DNA of 64,000 nucleotides from Eonycteris spelaea (GCA_003508835.1 PUFA01000311.1:1178001-1242000); one strand, 5' to 3'; numbered from the stretch's first letter, positions 1-11,561 are shown. The notes: generated by a model not told the origin, from the sequence alone. Numbers and translations: made by a program.

Positions 1-540
1 TGGGCTGTGCAAGTCAGTTCACAACTTCATCCCCAGACACAATTTAAATGTCATTTCAGGGCTGGGACCAGGGCATGAATATTTAAGATGTAAATTGTTT
101 GGGTCATGCCTAAATCTTTTATGGGTTTTACCGGATGAGAAATATGAGTCACTACTTTTTGATAAAGTTCACTTTCCCTTTATATTATTAACAAACCCAG
201 CCAAGTGAACCAGACTGCGGCTGCCAGAGAGAATAAAGCTTGTTTGGGGGACGATATTAGATTCTGCTCCATTCCCAGTGTGCCGTATTTATGGTTCAAA
301 AACCAAGGCACAGGTAGGAGATTGTCCTTGCCAGCAAAAGCAATGTTGCACAAGAACTTCTGGGTGGAGGTGGGGGAGGCGGGGGGCGTGGAAGTGAAAT
401 TAAATCATCTCACTCTGGATGGAGAATTAGGTGTCTGGATAGTTGATTGATTATACATCGGTATTGAAATTACCATATTCTAACCCCAGATATTCTCCAG
501 GGGCTGGCACTAGTTCACAGGCAAAGCAATAGGTACAAAG
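1..540. other. Unique sequence, no gene recognised
   Basis: AT-moderate sequence with only one short open frame of 81 codons at 205-450, which has no recognisable protein character. I see no splice-flanked segment or repeat family that I can name. Confidence 0.5.
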
Positions 541-741
541 GCAGGGGGCAGTAGAGAAGGAAAGAGAAGGAGAGGAGGAGGGAGGGAGCGAGGGAAGGAG
601 AGGGGGTGGGTGGGAGAGGGGGGGAGAGGAGGGAGGCAGGGAACAAGAGGGGAAGGGAGGGAGAAAGGAAGAGAAGAGGGGGTGAGGAGGAGAGAGAGAG
701 AGGGAGGGAGAGAGGGAGGAGGAGGAGGAGAGAGAGAGATC
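541..741 (+). repeat. Polypurine GA-rich low-complexity tract
   Basis: About 200 bases that are almost purely A and G on the plus strand, built from GGGAGG, GAGAGA and GGAGGA words with very few pyrimidine interruptions. Long homopurine tracts can form triplex (H-DNA) structures. The short open frames on both strands here (rich in G/R/E one way and P/L/S the other) are products of the composition. Confidence 0.9.
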
Positions 742-859
742 AAAGATTTAAATTCTATGGACCGTAGAAAGAATATCTATTTTAATCTTTTGGGAGAAAT
801 TATGCCTCCCACAACCCACTCCCAGCCCCTGCCCAGAAATTAATTTTGAACGTTTGTGT

Positions 860-1180
860 GGAAACGACCTCTCTCTTCTCTGCATGTTGCCTTTGATTTT
901 GACAGGGTATCTACAAGGCTGTTATTAGGCAAGTTTTCATTAACTAATAAGCTAGTTGTTGGGCTAAACATGATTTTTTTGTCATCTCCTGTGAAAACTT
1001 AAAAAAAGCCGTAATTAGGAAGAAAATCACTAATTGTAAGGCACAAAATTTGTTGCTAAGAATAGTCATTAAGGGGCAAGGAAGGCATTAGCGACTTCGA
1101 TATCAGAAAACAACTATTAAAATGCAAGTGGCGTCGAGGTATTTGCCTCGACATAATGATGGCTTTGCATTCGCAGGTCT
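860..1180. promoter_or_regulatory. AT-rich candidate conserved non-coding element
   Basis: AT-rich block without repeat signature, holding several homeodomain-type TAAT cores (TTAACTAATAAG near 939, GTAATTAGG near 1011, CTAATTG near 1031). Clustering of such words in unique DNA is typical of developmental enhancers. Conservation cannot be tested from one sequence, so this is an inference. Confidence 0.3.
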
Positions 1181-1960
1181 GTAACTGTGCTTTGACCGGA
1201 GCTACCATGGGTAGTTTTTAAGGAGCGGGGTAAGGTTGGCTTAGACACTTACCGTACCGCCGCTCTCCAAATTACAGCTTCCAAGTGACAGCCTCAGGTT
1301 TTCCTTTCTAGAGGCCGTTGGCGTCGGGAGAGGTGCTCAGCTGTGCCGCCAATGCCGTTACCACCCTCGGGTCATGATGAACGGGTGGCACCGGGCGGGA
1401 GCGATGTGTCCGGGTGGCTCAGGGGGTTGTGTGTCTTCGAAGTGCCTCGCGTCTGACTCCCGGGCGAAGTCCGCACGTCGCCGCCTGGCCTGTGGCTCTG
1501 CTCAAGGAAAGCGCGTCTTGTCTCTGCTTCCCGGTGAATGTCTTCCTCGGAGAAAATCGAGGAAAATGCAGAAACTCGTAATGAAGAGAATTGTAAATTC
1601 TCCTTCATCCCACCGGTCCTTTTTTCTTGCGTTTTAAACTCTTTATTGACTCGTCACGGTATGAGCAAGCTCACACGTTCTAAGTGTCCAAACTATGATG
1701 AATCTGTGCGTATCCATCGACGTCAACACCGCCTAGATGAAGGTAAATAAGGTTTCCCCAGCACTTCCATGCCGGCCTGCAGTCAACACTCACCTCCCCG
1801 CCTCCCCGGACCTCGGGTACCATTATTCTGGGGCCTCTCACGATAGAGCCCGTGACTTTGAACTTAACATAAAGGGATGGAGGTGGACTGTCTCCTGTGG
1901 GTCTCGCTCCTTTTATTCGACATGGTGTTTGTAAGGTTTGTCCCACCTGTTACAGCGTAT
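1181..1960. other. CpG-containing unique sequence, no gene recognised
   Basis: Mixed sequence with a modest CpG-rich stretch around 1310-1530. Overlapping short open frames on both strands lack any recognisable domain and are not bordered by convincing splice sites. Confidence 0.4.
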
Positions 1961-1964
1961 GCTG

Positions 1965-2165
1965 TATCCTAAATCACCACCAATGTTTCCTACACCACAA
2001 TTTCTTCATCCACGAATGAACATTGATCGGAGTTGTTTCCGGTTTTTAGCTGCTGTGTGTGAAGAACAAATATCCTCAAAAATATCCTTTTGGTGGCCAG
2101 GTATTCATTTCTCTGAGATTCTTGTCCTTTTGTGTGTGCCCACAAGTGTAGGTTATACTTTATAG
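1965..2165 (-). mobile_element. Old L1 3'-end fragment, antisense
   Basis: Words such as CACAATTTCTTCATCCACG and a following GTTGTTTCC block match the antisense 3' ORF2 and 3' UTR region of old L1M elements as I recall the consensus. It is short and heavily diverged with no coding capacity. Confidence 0.5.
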
Positions 2166-2460
2166 GAAATTGAACTCATCCCATCTGATTTCGGTCCCTC
2201 TCTATCACTGTATCATGTCGGTCACCGGAGTCGTGTCTCCCAGGAAACAGGCCTGTCTTTGCAGCTCTGATGTACTCAGACGTGGCTGGCGGCAGCTGGG
2301 GGGAAGCAAGATGGCCGCACAAGCAGGGTGATTTTCTGAATTCTTGAGGTGTGCACATAGCTTCTTCCCACCCTCTTTCAGCCTGGCGTCTACCCTGAAG
2401 GTGGACAGCTGAACCTCTGAGTCTTCGTCTATACAGCAGCAATACCGGGCATTTCTTTTC

Positions 2461-2508
2461 TTACTTTCTTTTCTTCTTCTTCTTCTTCTTTTTTTTTTTT
2501 TTTTTTTG
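2461..2508. repeat. T-rich tract with (TTC)n start
   Basis: A run of TTC repeats passes into about 20 consecutive T. It is not attached to a SINE that I can recognise on either side. Confidence 0.85.
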
Positions 2509-3300
2509 CCTGTTTTTATTCCCTTTTCCTAACAAAACCCAACCTGCCTTTTGGGGACTTGTCATCTCTTTTCTGCATATGTCAGTTTCTGTTGCTGGCA
2601 ACCGAGGACCCCAATCGATAAACAGTTATACCTTAAGTTTTTGGGGTTTTTTTTTGGTGTGTGTATGTGTTAAATGAGCATGAATGAGACTGTGTATTAT
2701 TAGCGCAGTCAGAGTCTAGAAAGGCTAGGGTTGGGTTGGAGGGAAATCTCGATTTCCAATTTTTCCCCCTTCCATCTGAGAACGCCTGCCTCCTTTTTTG
2801 CCAGCAACTGTCCTGTTCTTCCAACAGCAGTTTTCACTCACGAAATGCTTTATAAGCATGGTATAATTATCCATTCTGATATGCTGCGATGTAGAATTCC
2901 TTTGGAGAGCAGACAATATGAATTGCAAGGAGCTGGGAATTAACTTAGCATCTGTTTTGAAAAGCTGTAGGGGTGTAGGGGGCGGGGCTTTTTGATCCTG
3001 GCTCAAAAATTGATTCTAATTGCTGTTTTTATTGCTGGTTTAGCTGATGCTGCTTTTCGTCCTTTACCTTTAAAAAAATTTTCTGAGTGACTTGAGAAAT
3101 GGCATATTTGACCTCACCTCAACTATATCTACTCGGACATTTAAAATGCATCTACATACTCACGGAGCTGGGTGATTTTGTGAACACCTTAAACCTAAGA
3201 ATTCCTTAACATATTGAGATCGAAGTACCTTCTGGTAGGGTAGTGCTTGAAGATCTAGATAATTTTCTTAAATCCTGAACTACTCATTTTTTTCTGATAT
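2509..3300. other. Unique sequence, no gene recognised
   Basis: Intermediate composition, short chance open frames, and a poly-T stretch near 2646. No repeat family or gene signal was recognised. Confidence 0.4.
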
Positions 3301-3307
3301 AAAAATA

Positions 3308-3450
3308 AATCTACAGTGCAGTGGTTAAGGAAATTGGCCTTGGAGCTAGACAGAGCTCGGTTTAAATCCTAGCTCTGCCACTTACAAACTGTCATCGTAG
3401 GGAAATTAGTTTTCTCAACAGCAAAATGGAATAATGATGCTTTTAGTCTA
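3308..3450 (+). mobile_element. MIR SINE, sense
   Basis: Contains the MIR order: GTGCAGTGGTTAAGG, a CTTGGAGCTAGACAG block, TTTAAATCCTAGCTCTGCCA, then the GCAAAATGGAATAATGATG region. MIR is an ancient tRNA-derived SINE shared across mammals. The copy is diverged. Confidence 0.9.
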
Positions 3451-3464
3451 GGCGTACCTTTTTT

Positions 3465-3772
3465 GTTCTTCAGCCTTCAGGAAACGTCTCAGGGTAGCCT
3501 TTCCTACACGGCACCCCTGCCCTGGGTCTAGATTAGATGTCCTTGTGATGCATTCGTAGGCTGCTTCCTTCTCACAGAGACCCAGACACAGTGTGAGTGG
3601 TCCGCCCTTCCCTTAGATGGTCCGAGTCCATCTGCCTCGATGCCCTACCCGCCGCCAGACCGAGCTCCATGAGGTTGGGGCCAACCATGTCCATCTCCTT
3701 CTCAAGGCCTCCTCGCTCCTGGCTGGCGTTCAATGCACCTGAATGAATGAATGAATGAAGAAATGATTTCCT
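3465..3772 (+). mobile_element. L2 LINE 3' end, sense
   Basis: Ends in the GAATGAATGAATGAATGA tail (3747-3769) typical of L2, preceded by a GAGCTCCATGAGG segment and a CCTCCTCGCTCCTGGCTGGC segment in the usual L2 3' order. Non-coding remnant. Confidence 0.8.
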
Positions 3773-3989
3773 ATGAAGGATTAGCCGAGATCATGTACCA
3801 AAACTATGCTGTCTGTGCATAGTAAGGAATGAATAAGTCTAACCTCCCACAAAAAAAACACCAACGTGTGTGCCCCCCAGAACAACAACCAAACCCCTTA
3901 ACTACCAAACCACGTATCATGCGAGACATGAAATATTTATATGTTGCTGTCATCATTAAATGCTGCTTTTTCACGCTGAGTTATACTCC

Positions 3990-4295
3990 TAGAACAAACA
4001 GCCATCGATTTCAGTTACGAAAAACAACGAAGGTTTATTTCTTGCCCACATGCCATTTTCACTGAGTGTCAGGCTCATGGTGGCTCCCCGCCTCCCACGC
4101 AGGGCAAGAGAGCCCGGAAGGCCTTATGTCAGCGATTAAATATGTAAACAGAGAACTGGCACATGGCCTCGCTACTCAAAGCCCATTGGCGGGAATCGGT
4201 CACACAGCCCCCCTGTCTTAGCTGGGGCTGCGACAACGAAACCCCTTAGACACAATGCCTTAAACAAGGGAAAATGATACGTATGGGGGGAGGGG
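3990..4295 (-). mobile_element. LTR-like remnants, antisense
   Basis: Two adjacent pieces. The first (about 4015-4130) has AACAACGAAGGTTTATTTC, like LTR families that begin antisense with a TTTATT block. The second (about 4210-4285) reads CTTAGCTGGGGCTGCGACAA then AATGCCTTAAACAA, like the antisense start of MaLR (MLT1-type) LTRs. Family assignment is uncertain. Confidence 0.5.
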
Positions 4296-4586
4296 GAGAG
4301 GGAGAGAGAGAGCAACAACCTGGAAGCCTAAACCACATTCAATCCCGATGAAAATTTGAGGCGGCCCCGGCTGTGCCAGGTGTGAATACTTGAGTTTCTA
4401 CTTCACTCCGGTTAGAAGGGGGGAGCCAGAGGAATGGGGGGCGGTCTGGGGAGCTCGGGGAGGCTGCTCCAGCCAGCAGGGGAGCCGTTTCAGTGTTTCC
4501 ACAGCTTGTGTGGCTGGACCGAGGGGACCTGGTTAATTGTCAGCCCTGGGTACAGCTGGGCCCATCTGGGCATGACTGTCCTAAAG

Positions 4587-4587
<1 letters not shown>

Positions 4588-4624
<37 letters not shown>

Positions 4625-4780
4625 CTTATATATATATTATATATAATATATATAATATATATTGTATATATAGTGTGCTATCTATATGATATATATAGTT
4701 TACGATATATAATATATAGTTTACTATATTTTACTATATACTTTTTACTATACACACACACACACACACACACACACATA
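4588..4780. repeat. Compound (GT)n - AT-rich - (CA)n microsatellite
   Basis: About 17 GT units (to 4622), then about 130 bases of TATA-like AT-rich sequence, then about 15 CA units (4752-4780). The flanking GT and CA tracts are reverse complements around a self-complementary centre, so the unit is a large imperfect inverted repeat. Confidence 0.95.
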
Positions 4781-5035
4781 GTATAGATGTAATCAGAGAA
4801 GGCAAGGGACTTGCAGCAAGTCACGCCGGTCAGCTCCTGACTCAGGTCTGTGTGGAAGTCAAGCTCCTCCCCCTACAGCCCCCTCCGCCCGTTGCCCCGC
4901 TCATGGGGACAATCTAGCCTTGACGTGCCAGCGGGATCCCAGCGCTCCAGGGCTGTCTCCACCTCTGCTACCCTGGCCGTGGGGTGGACAGACCCAAGGA
5001 GTTTAAGAGTCAAAGGGCTTGGCGGCCTATCAGAT

Positions 5036-5290
5036 TCCAAGAAATAAAGAGAAAGGGACCCAGAGCCATAGAGAGAACCGAGGAACAGAGCCGGGGGAAA
5101 CGGAGATGCAGCGAGTTCAAGAGAGACGGAGAGAAAGGGCAGCGGGAGCCGCCAGGGACACGGACGGTGGGGGGGGGACAGGTGGCATGGGGCGCGGGCG
5201 TGGAGAGAGGGCGGAGCGAGTGTGACAGAGGTGCAGGCACGGGGAGTGGCAGGGGAGAGACCAGAGAATGGCAGACACGGGACGGACCGA
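5036..5290 (+). repeat. Purine-rich GA/GGGA low-complexity segment
   Basis: Strongly purine-biased with many AGAGA and GGGAG words and a run of about nine G near 5168. It produces overlapping arginine/glycine/glutamate-rich open frames (and S/P/L-rich frames opposite) without protein-like content. Confidence 0.7.
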
Positions 5291-5749
5291 GGGGCCGGTG
5301 ATGTGCCATCTCACACAGTGGCACAGGGGCGATGTGCCCGTGACACGTTTTCACACGTCTCTGCATCGAGCCGCTGAGGGAGGAAGAAGAAATCCGGGAA
5401 GACACGGCGCCATGTTGCGCATGACCGCTACTATAAACCTACGCCCCCACGTGCTGTGGGGGAGAAGGGACCAGGACAAGCGGGTTGTTTCCTGGCCTTT
5501 GTGGCTCTGTCTAATGCCGGGGAGCAGAAATGCAGGCTTGGAAGCCCGTGTGTGACACGTTCCCTCCCATCAGCCGCCGCGTCGGCCAGGCTGCTGCGCC
5601 CGCCTCCAAGGTCGCTGCCCTCTGAGCCTTTTATTGCTGGGCCGTGAAGAGTCCGAGCGCGCGAAGCTCGCTCAGAGCTCCCATCTCATTCCTGAACTTG
5701 GCCTCCAGCCACCGCAGCCGAGCAGGAGGACGCTGAGAGGGCGGTGAGA
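5291..5749. other. GC-rich sequence with CpG cluster, no gene recognised
   Basis: CpG dinucleotides cluster around 5570-5680. There is an ATATAA-free GC-rich context and no clear promoter elements. Short open frames only. Confidence 0.4.
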
Positions 5750-5955
5750 GGCCTCGATTTGTACCTCCATGCCTTTAACACGCGGAGGGCGGTGTTATTT
5801 TTGAAAATTGCAGGGAGATCCCATCCTGCTACGTAGGGATTTATGTCTTGGCCTCATTCCTCCCTGTTAAAGAAGCAGTTTTTAAAACCCATGCAAATGT
5901 CCCAGTTCGACGCTGGCTGTTTTAACCAGAGCTAAGAGTGACAGAACGAACAACA
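5750..5955. promoter_or_regulatory. Candidate conserved non-coding element
   Basis: Unique AT-rich block with GGTGTTATTTTTGAAAA, CATGCAAAT (octamer-like, near 5889) and TTTAACCAG words and no repeat signature. It sits between GC-rich stretches. Regulatory status is inferred from composition only. Confidence 0.25.
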
Positions 5956-6496
5956 CTCAGTGTGTCAGGATGCCGCTCGGCGTCGGGGATGCTGCTTCGT
6001 GGGGGTTAGGTCCTTCGGTCCTTGTGTAAGTTATGGGGAAAGCCCCATGGTGCCCCCATTGCAGGGGAGGCCACTGAGGCTCACGGGCTGGACCCCATTT
6101 CTGTGTGTACCTGACCCATCTGGCTGCGTTTCTCCATCCGCACCATTGGGTGTAATAACTGGGCCGAAGTCTCAGGCGTAGACAGGTTCAGGTGAGGGTT
6201 TGTACTCGATTTCGAGAAGCTTCAGGCCTCTAGGCCCTGGGTTGGGGTCTGTCGGAAACACAGACCCCCTCCAGATGTCCGGCCTCAGGAAGGAGTGTGG
6301 GACGACAAGCTCCAGGGAACCGTAAATTAGAAGGGCGAGATGGTCGGCTTTATGTACGTGCGTCTTACTATAATAACCATTGTTTAAAGGAAAAAAGCTC
6401 CACTGTCACCCTCGGGTGGTAACATTCCCTATCAAGTCACACTGTTTTGGCCTCAAAGCTTCTCCTACTCTAAGCTCCCTCCATCGTGTGGCTCCT

Positions 6497-6546
6497 GCGC
6501 ACTGACCCCAGCGCACTGACCCCTGTGCACTGACCCCAGAGCACTG
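6497..6546 (+). repeat. 14-bp tandem repeat, about 3.6 copies
   Basis: The unit GCGCACTGACCCCA is repeated with changes at its first bases and last base. It is a small isolated minisatellite. Confidence 0.9.
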
Positions 6547-6658
6547 ATGGCTGCTGTTGCCTGTGTTTCTGCTGCTTCATGGCCGGCGGCTCCCTGCACT
6601 GTCTGTGTTCCTCTTGTTCCCTCTGCCTCTACCCGTCCCTCTTTCCTATCACCTATCT

Positions 6659-6660
<2 letters not shown>

Positions 6661-6709
<49 letters not shown>

Positions 6710-6865
6710 ATCATCTATCCATCTATTATTTTTCATCATCATCATCATCGTCATCATCGTCGTCGTCATTATCTATCTATCTGTCTGTCTGTCTATTTAT
6801 CTATCATCTATCAATCTGTCATCTATCTATCATCTATTCATCCATCCACCCACCCATCGTCTTCC
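6661..6865. repeat. Compound microsatellite (TC)n, (CAT/CGT)n, (CTAT)n, (CTGT)n
   Basis: Pure TC tract at 6663-6702, then CATC/CTAT words, a CAT/CGT trinucleotide block near 6736-6768, CTAT and CTGT tetranucleotides to about 6840, then CATC/CACC. Three overlapping open frames of 100-144 codons across it (S/L-, H/R- and I/V-rich) are artefacts of the repeat. Confidence 0.95.
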
Positions 6866-7191
6866 AAGTCAACCTCCCTAAGGCGGATCCGACTGGATGG
6901 CATCCTAGATCTGGCTCCCTGGAGGCAGGCTCCGATGCAGAGGTACCTGCAGGATCGCTGGGGACCAGCCTCCCGTGTTGACACCATGTAGGAGTGAAGA
7001 AACCAGGACTTGGCAGAGGAGACCCTGACCTGAGACGCAGCCTCGGCACGTCCCTGGGCGCTCTGGAGCTGGGATGGGCCTTCAGAGTTATTCCTTTCAG
7101 GCAAGCAGGTCAAGTCTCTATACCCTGACATTGATAAATCACCGGATGACATGACCTTGGGTGGGGTGGCTTTTTTCCACTGACGGCAATT

Positions 7192-7240
7192 GAGAGAGAG
7201 AGAGAGAGAGAGAAGAAGAGAGAGAGAGAGAGAGAGAGAG
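7192..7240. repeat. (GA)n microsatellite
   Basis: About 49 bases of GA dinucleotide interrupted once by GAAGAA. It generates leucine/serine runs in antisense frames. Confidence 0.95.
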
Positions 7241-10010
7241 TCAGCTGAGGTCCATTTGCTCCCAGCACTCCCAGCCCCTGAGGCCACGAGAGCCTCAGCA
7301 CTCCGAGTTATTCTACAGCTGAAGATCCATTGACTCAGCAGTGAAGAGCACACGTCTCCAGAGGCTCCGAGGCTGACCTCCAAGTAGCACGATCCGTTCC
7401 TGTCTTTTCCACAAGCAATGCCCCTTGACGTCATCTGACCCAGAGCTCTGACAATTGGACACGGAGAAACGGCCTAAGAACGCAGGTCCGTCCACGCAGA
7501 GCCACCACTCCCGAACGAGGCATTAGAGTCCCCTAATTCCTCTGGGGTTTTCCTGTGGACAGTTTTTTTTTCCTGCTCAGTCTAGCTCGCTCTCTCCTCT
7601 AGCCATGTCTCCCTGTGAAAGTTTAAAAACAGAGGCAGCGCGCACATATGCTCCATGACGCCAACACACGCCAATCAGGCACACGGCACCCCCTCCCTGC
7701 GCCGGCTGAGCTGCGGCTTGGCTCCCACCCTCTCCTCCCTAACTGATTTCCAGATTCGGCCTCCTGGGATGCTGCCTTGGCCGGCTTTCCAAGTTCAGCC
7801 TCTCAGCCCTAATTTCAGACTTCTTGGGTGGTGGAACTTATGTTTCCCACCTACTAGTTGGCATCTGGCGGGTGTTCCTATCCTGAGGCATTTCGCTGCG
7901 TTAATGTCAGACCTCTGTGCGCTGCATCTGGGCCATCAAAGGCTGCCGTCCCAGCCCCAGAGAGAGACCTTTCACCTGCTCCAGGACAGCACTGGCATTG
8001 GGGGCGGGGGTGGGGTCCAGTAGTGGTCCCCTCCGAGACTGTCAGGCACAGGCTTTGCTCTGCTACACCCAGTCGTGCAAGACCCTGGCTGAGAAGAGCT
8101 GGTGGGTGCCAGGAGCAAGCTGGACGGCTCGGAGCCATCTGGGATATGCCCAGGCCCCTGGTGCGAGGTCTTGGAGTCAAACTTCCTTACTTTCTCCTTC
8201 CAAGCCCGAGTCGGAGAGTCTATTCTTGGAGCAGATAACTTCTCCTCACTGAGTTGGCAAATGTTTGTAATTGGTTTTTTGCACATTCTTCCTGGATAGG
8301 AGACAATTTTTGTTATAATTAAAATTTAAATACAGGGTTCTGAGAACCCACGGCGCCTTGGCGGGGCTGGCAGCCCAGCGAGCGACATGGCGAGGCACGT
8401 TTTCTCGTCCGTGTCTCATTCCCACAACTCGATTCTCTTCGCCCAGCAGTGATCATGCACTTGGAGCGACCCAGCTCACTTCAGCGAAGCCGGACTCCAG
8501 GCCGCCCCGCTCGCTGCTGCCAGTAAGGTCACTCTAAGACAGACGGCCAGGTGGCATGGGCTGGTAGCTTTCCCTTCCTCCCACTGGACCGCCCCTCGTG
8601 TCCAGGAGGCCTCCGGGGAATGACTCGTGTATTTGAGCAGCACGCCCTCTCAGCTTCTTCCATCTGAGTCTTTTCTTGAAACGTGCCTCCTCTGGACCCT
8701 TTGGGGGCACGGACTCTCCGCTGTACCGCAGGGGACAGTGGGTACTTTGGGTCCTTACAGACGTGCCTCAGCCCCCTGCAGTGTGCTGCTGGGATGGGGA
8801 GAACAGCCCTCAACTCAGCCTGGCGTCGAACCTGGTCATCAGGCCCCGAAGCAGTATCGCCTGAGCCCGGAGCCTCGCAGGCGGGTGTCGGCTTCTCTCC
8901 TCTCCCTGGGGTTCAAGCCATCGAGACGCGGACCGGCATCAGCTCTCAGGTCTCGGACCTCATGAGGACTTTGCTAAAAGGGGCGTTAGACCTCTGGGTT
9001 TTTCTCCCCTGAGCTCAAGGCTTGGAAGACCCCATTAAATGGTGAGAGGAGGCACCAGGGGAGGCCGCACCGTGAAACAGCTGCTAAAAGGCAGATTTAG
9101 CGATGCATCTTCAGAACATCCGTCAATCAAGGTCTCCAAGCTGTTTTCCAGTGATGTCGTGTGAGCCACACACGGTGGAGGGAATGAAGTCGGTTTACGC
9201 CAAATCAGCTGCGGCAAAAATAATGCATCGTGGACAATGATAAAATTATTGAGCAGCGACAGATGGAAAGGGAGAATTCCAGTTCGTTCTGGGGAATTGT
9301 TAGCGACCTAAATTGTTTTGGGTCTTTGCTGGTCACACCAAACCCATTCCATCAGCCAAAGACTAGCAAGAGCATCATCTTCAGGCAGAAACACGAGCCA
9401 GGCCATCCCAGTGTCCAGCAAACTATCCCTTCTGGAAGCATGGGGGGCAGGGCAGTAATTTCAAAGCACAGCCCTCCACGCAGCATCCAAAAGACCCGTT
9501 CGCTCACAGATGCCGAGTAAGTCAGAACCAGGGAATCGGATAGAATTTTTCTTTAGCCTTTCGTTTTTTGTTGTTGTTTTTTTAAATTAATGGAACCTTT
9601 CAGAAAGCTATTTATACGTATTGCTTATACAAAAATCACAATCCTTCACACAAAGGGAGCAGATGCTACTGAAAGCCAGAGACTGGGCCTGAGCACATCT
9701 CTGGTAACTAGCGCCGAGAGCCTCGTCTGGGCTGAAGGGGAACCCGAATTCAATTTGCAGGGCCGGCTTGTCCATTTCCGTGGAACTGTATGTTTCTCTG
9801 ACTGCCCCCACCCCCACCTCCACCCCCGCCTCAAATTTAATGCTTCTCCTTAAGCTTTTGTCTAATGGGAGTCTGAGGAGAGTAACTGAGACTGAGTTTT
9901 AAGATTTTGGTTTTCCTGAAACGGTGCCTCTAAGACACCAAGGGTCCCTACATCCACAAGCTCCCTCAGAGCCTCGTGTTGAACATGCCATATTAGTGTC
10001 ACGTGAACCC
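7241..10010. other. Unique sequence, no gene or clear repeat recognised
   Basis: Mostly GC-intermediate sequence with chance open frames up to 126 codons on both strands. AT-rich pockets occur at about 8305-8335 (AATTAAAATTTAAAT) and 9225-9310, which could be conserved elements. A poly-T/TTG run is at 9564-9590. I see no splice-flanked coding segment. Confidence 0.4.
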
Positions 10011-10019
10011 TCCGCTAGA

Positions 10020-10290
10020 CACAGGTGACCTGGCAGGGATTGGCCCCCGAGTCAAAAGCAGCCAATGAGGTGGCCTTGTATGCGAATCCTGATGCTGCAG
10101 TGGATCCTGATAAATTAGCCGCGTTCGGGCCCCCGTCCGCAAGATCTGAACAGCAGACGTGCTCAGAGGGCGTGGGATGCAAGTTTGTGCGAGCGGGAAT
10201 CTCGTCTGTATTCTTCCCTGATTTATCACCGGCGTCTATAATGGTACACGGCCTGGCTGTCCAATTTACGTTTGGTAAATAAATAGAATA
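10020..10290. promoter_or_regulatory. Candidate conserved non-coding element
   Basis: Unique block with CCAATGAGG near 10059, CCTGATAAATTAG near 10107, GATTTATCAC near 10220 and GTCTATAATGG near 10233. No repeat family recognised. Inferred regulatory candidate only. Confidence 0.25.
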
Positions 10291-10317
10291 CACGGATCCA
10301 CATGTAGAAAGATCATT

Positions 10318-10335
10318 TTGTTTTGTTTTGTTTTG
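10318..10335. repeat. (TTTTG)n short repeat
   Basis: Three to four copies of GTTTT just upstream of the L1 remnant. Confidence 0.8.
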
Positions 10336-10424
10336 GTAAAATGCACCTGCATCTGGCCCCGTGTTTTACCGTTTTTCCTCCTTCCACCAGGCCTCTAGGT
10401 ACCTCTCCCTCACCTCTCTTTTAA

Positions 10425-11560
10425 TTGTTATTTTAAATAGATTTTTTTAAAGAGGTATTTTAGGTGCACAGCAAGATTGAGAAGAAGGCATGGAGCTTTC
10501 CCACACCTGCTGCCCCCCACACACACCTCCCCCACTATTGACATCCCCCTCAGAGTGGGACATTTGTCATAACCGATGAACCTACAGGGACACCTCATTG
10601 TCACCCAAGGGCCAGAGTTTATGTTACGGTTCGCTGTCGACACTGTACGTTCTGTGGGTTTTGACACATGTATAATGACATGGATCCACCCTTACAGTCT
10701 CATGCAGAATAGTTTCACTGCCCTGAAAATCCTCCGTGCTCCACTTATTCCTCCCTCCATCACTCCTAACTTCCGGCAAGCACTGACCCTTTCACTGTCT
10801 TTATAGTTTTGCCTCTTCCATAATGTCATATAGTTGAGCTCACACCGAACGTCGCCTGTTCAGACTAACTTCTTTCCCTTTGTCATATGCATTCCAGGTT
10901 CCCCCACATCTCTTCGTGTCTTGAAAGCTCATTTCTTTGTAGCGCTGAATAACATTCTGTTGTCTGGATGTTCCATAGGCCACGGATCCAGTCACCTACA
11001 GTTCTGAATAAAGGTGCTGTGAGCATTGTGTGCAGGTTTCTGTGTGGACGTAAGTTCTCACATCCTTTGGGGAAATGCTAAGGAGCATGGTTGCTGGATC
11101 ATGGGTAAGAATATGCTTGGTTTCATAAGAAAATGCCCAGCTGTCTTCCAAGATTCACCATACCAGTTTGCATTCCAACCAGCAAGGGAGAGAGTTCTGG
11201 CGGCTTCCCGTCCTCACCAACACGTGATGTCGTCAGTATTTCGGATTTTGGCTCTTATGATAGATGTGCGGTGGTCGCTCACTGTGGTTTTAATCTGCAG
11301 TTCCTGATGGCATATGATGTGAACATTTTTTTCATGTGCGTATTTGCCGTCTGTGTGTTTTCTTCGGTAAGGTGTCTGTTCAGGTCTTCAGCCCATTTTT
11401 CATCATCTTTGTTGTGTTTTAAGGGTTGTTTGTGTATTTTGGATGACATTCCTTTGTTGGATGTATCTTTTGAGATATTCTGTCCCAGCCTATGGCTCTT
11501 CTCCTCATTCACGCACCTATTCCTCCTTTTTACGACTTTTTGCCTTGACGGGCAGTGCGG
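10425..11560 (-). mobile_element. Old L1M LINE 3' portion, antisense
   Basis: The order of segments follows the antisense old L1 3' UTR and ORF2 C-terminal region. It starts at TTTTAGGTGCACAGCAAGAT, continues through a CCCCCACTATTGACATCCCC block, ACAGTCTCATGCAGAATAG, TTTCACTGCCCTGAAAATCC and GCTGAATAACATTCTGTTGT, and reaches the TCTTCAGCCCATTTTTCAT region. About 1.1 kb is retained, with many substitutions, so no reverse transcriptase activity is possible. The end near 11550 is a truncation or replacement boundary that runs directly into a MIR. Confidence 0.9.
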
Positions 11561-11561
11561 A

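Noticed and set aside
6547..6991. 144-codon serine/leucine-rich forward frames
   Set aside because: Three overlapping frames all read the TC/CAT/CTAT microsatellite, so the content comes from the repeat.
7878..8286. Overlapping 100-126 codon frames on both strands
   Set aside because: Mutually overlapping frames in all directions show only low stop density. No domain or splice support.
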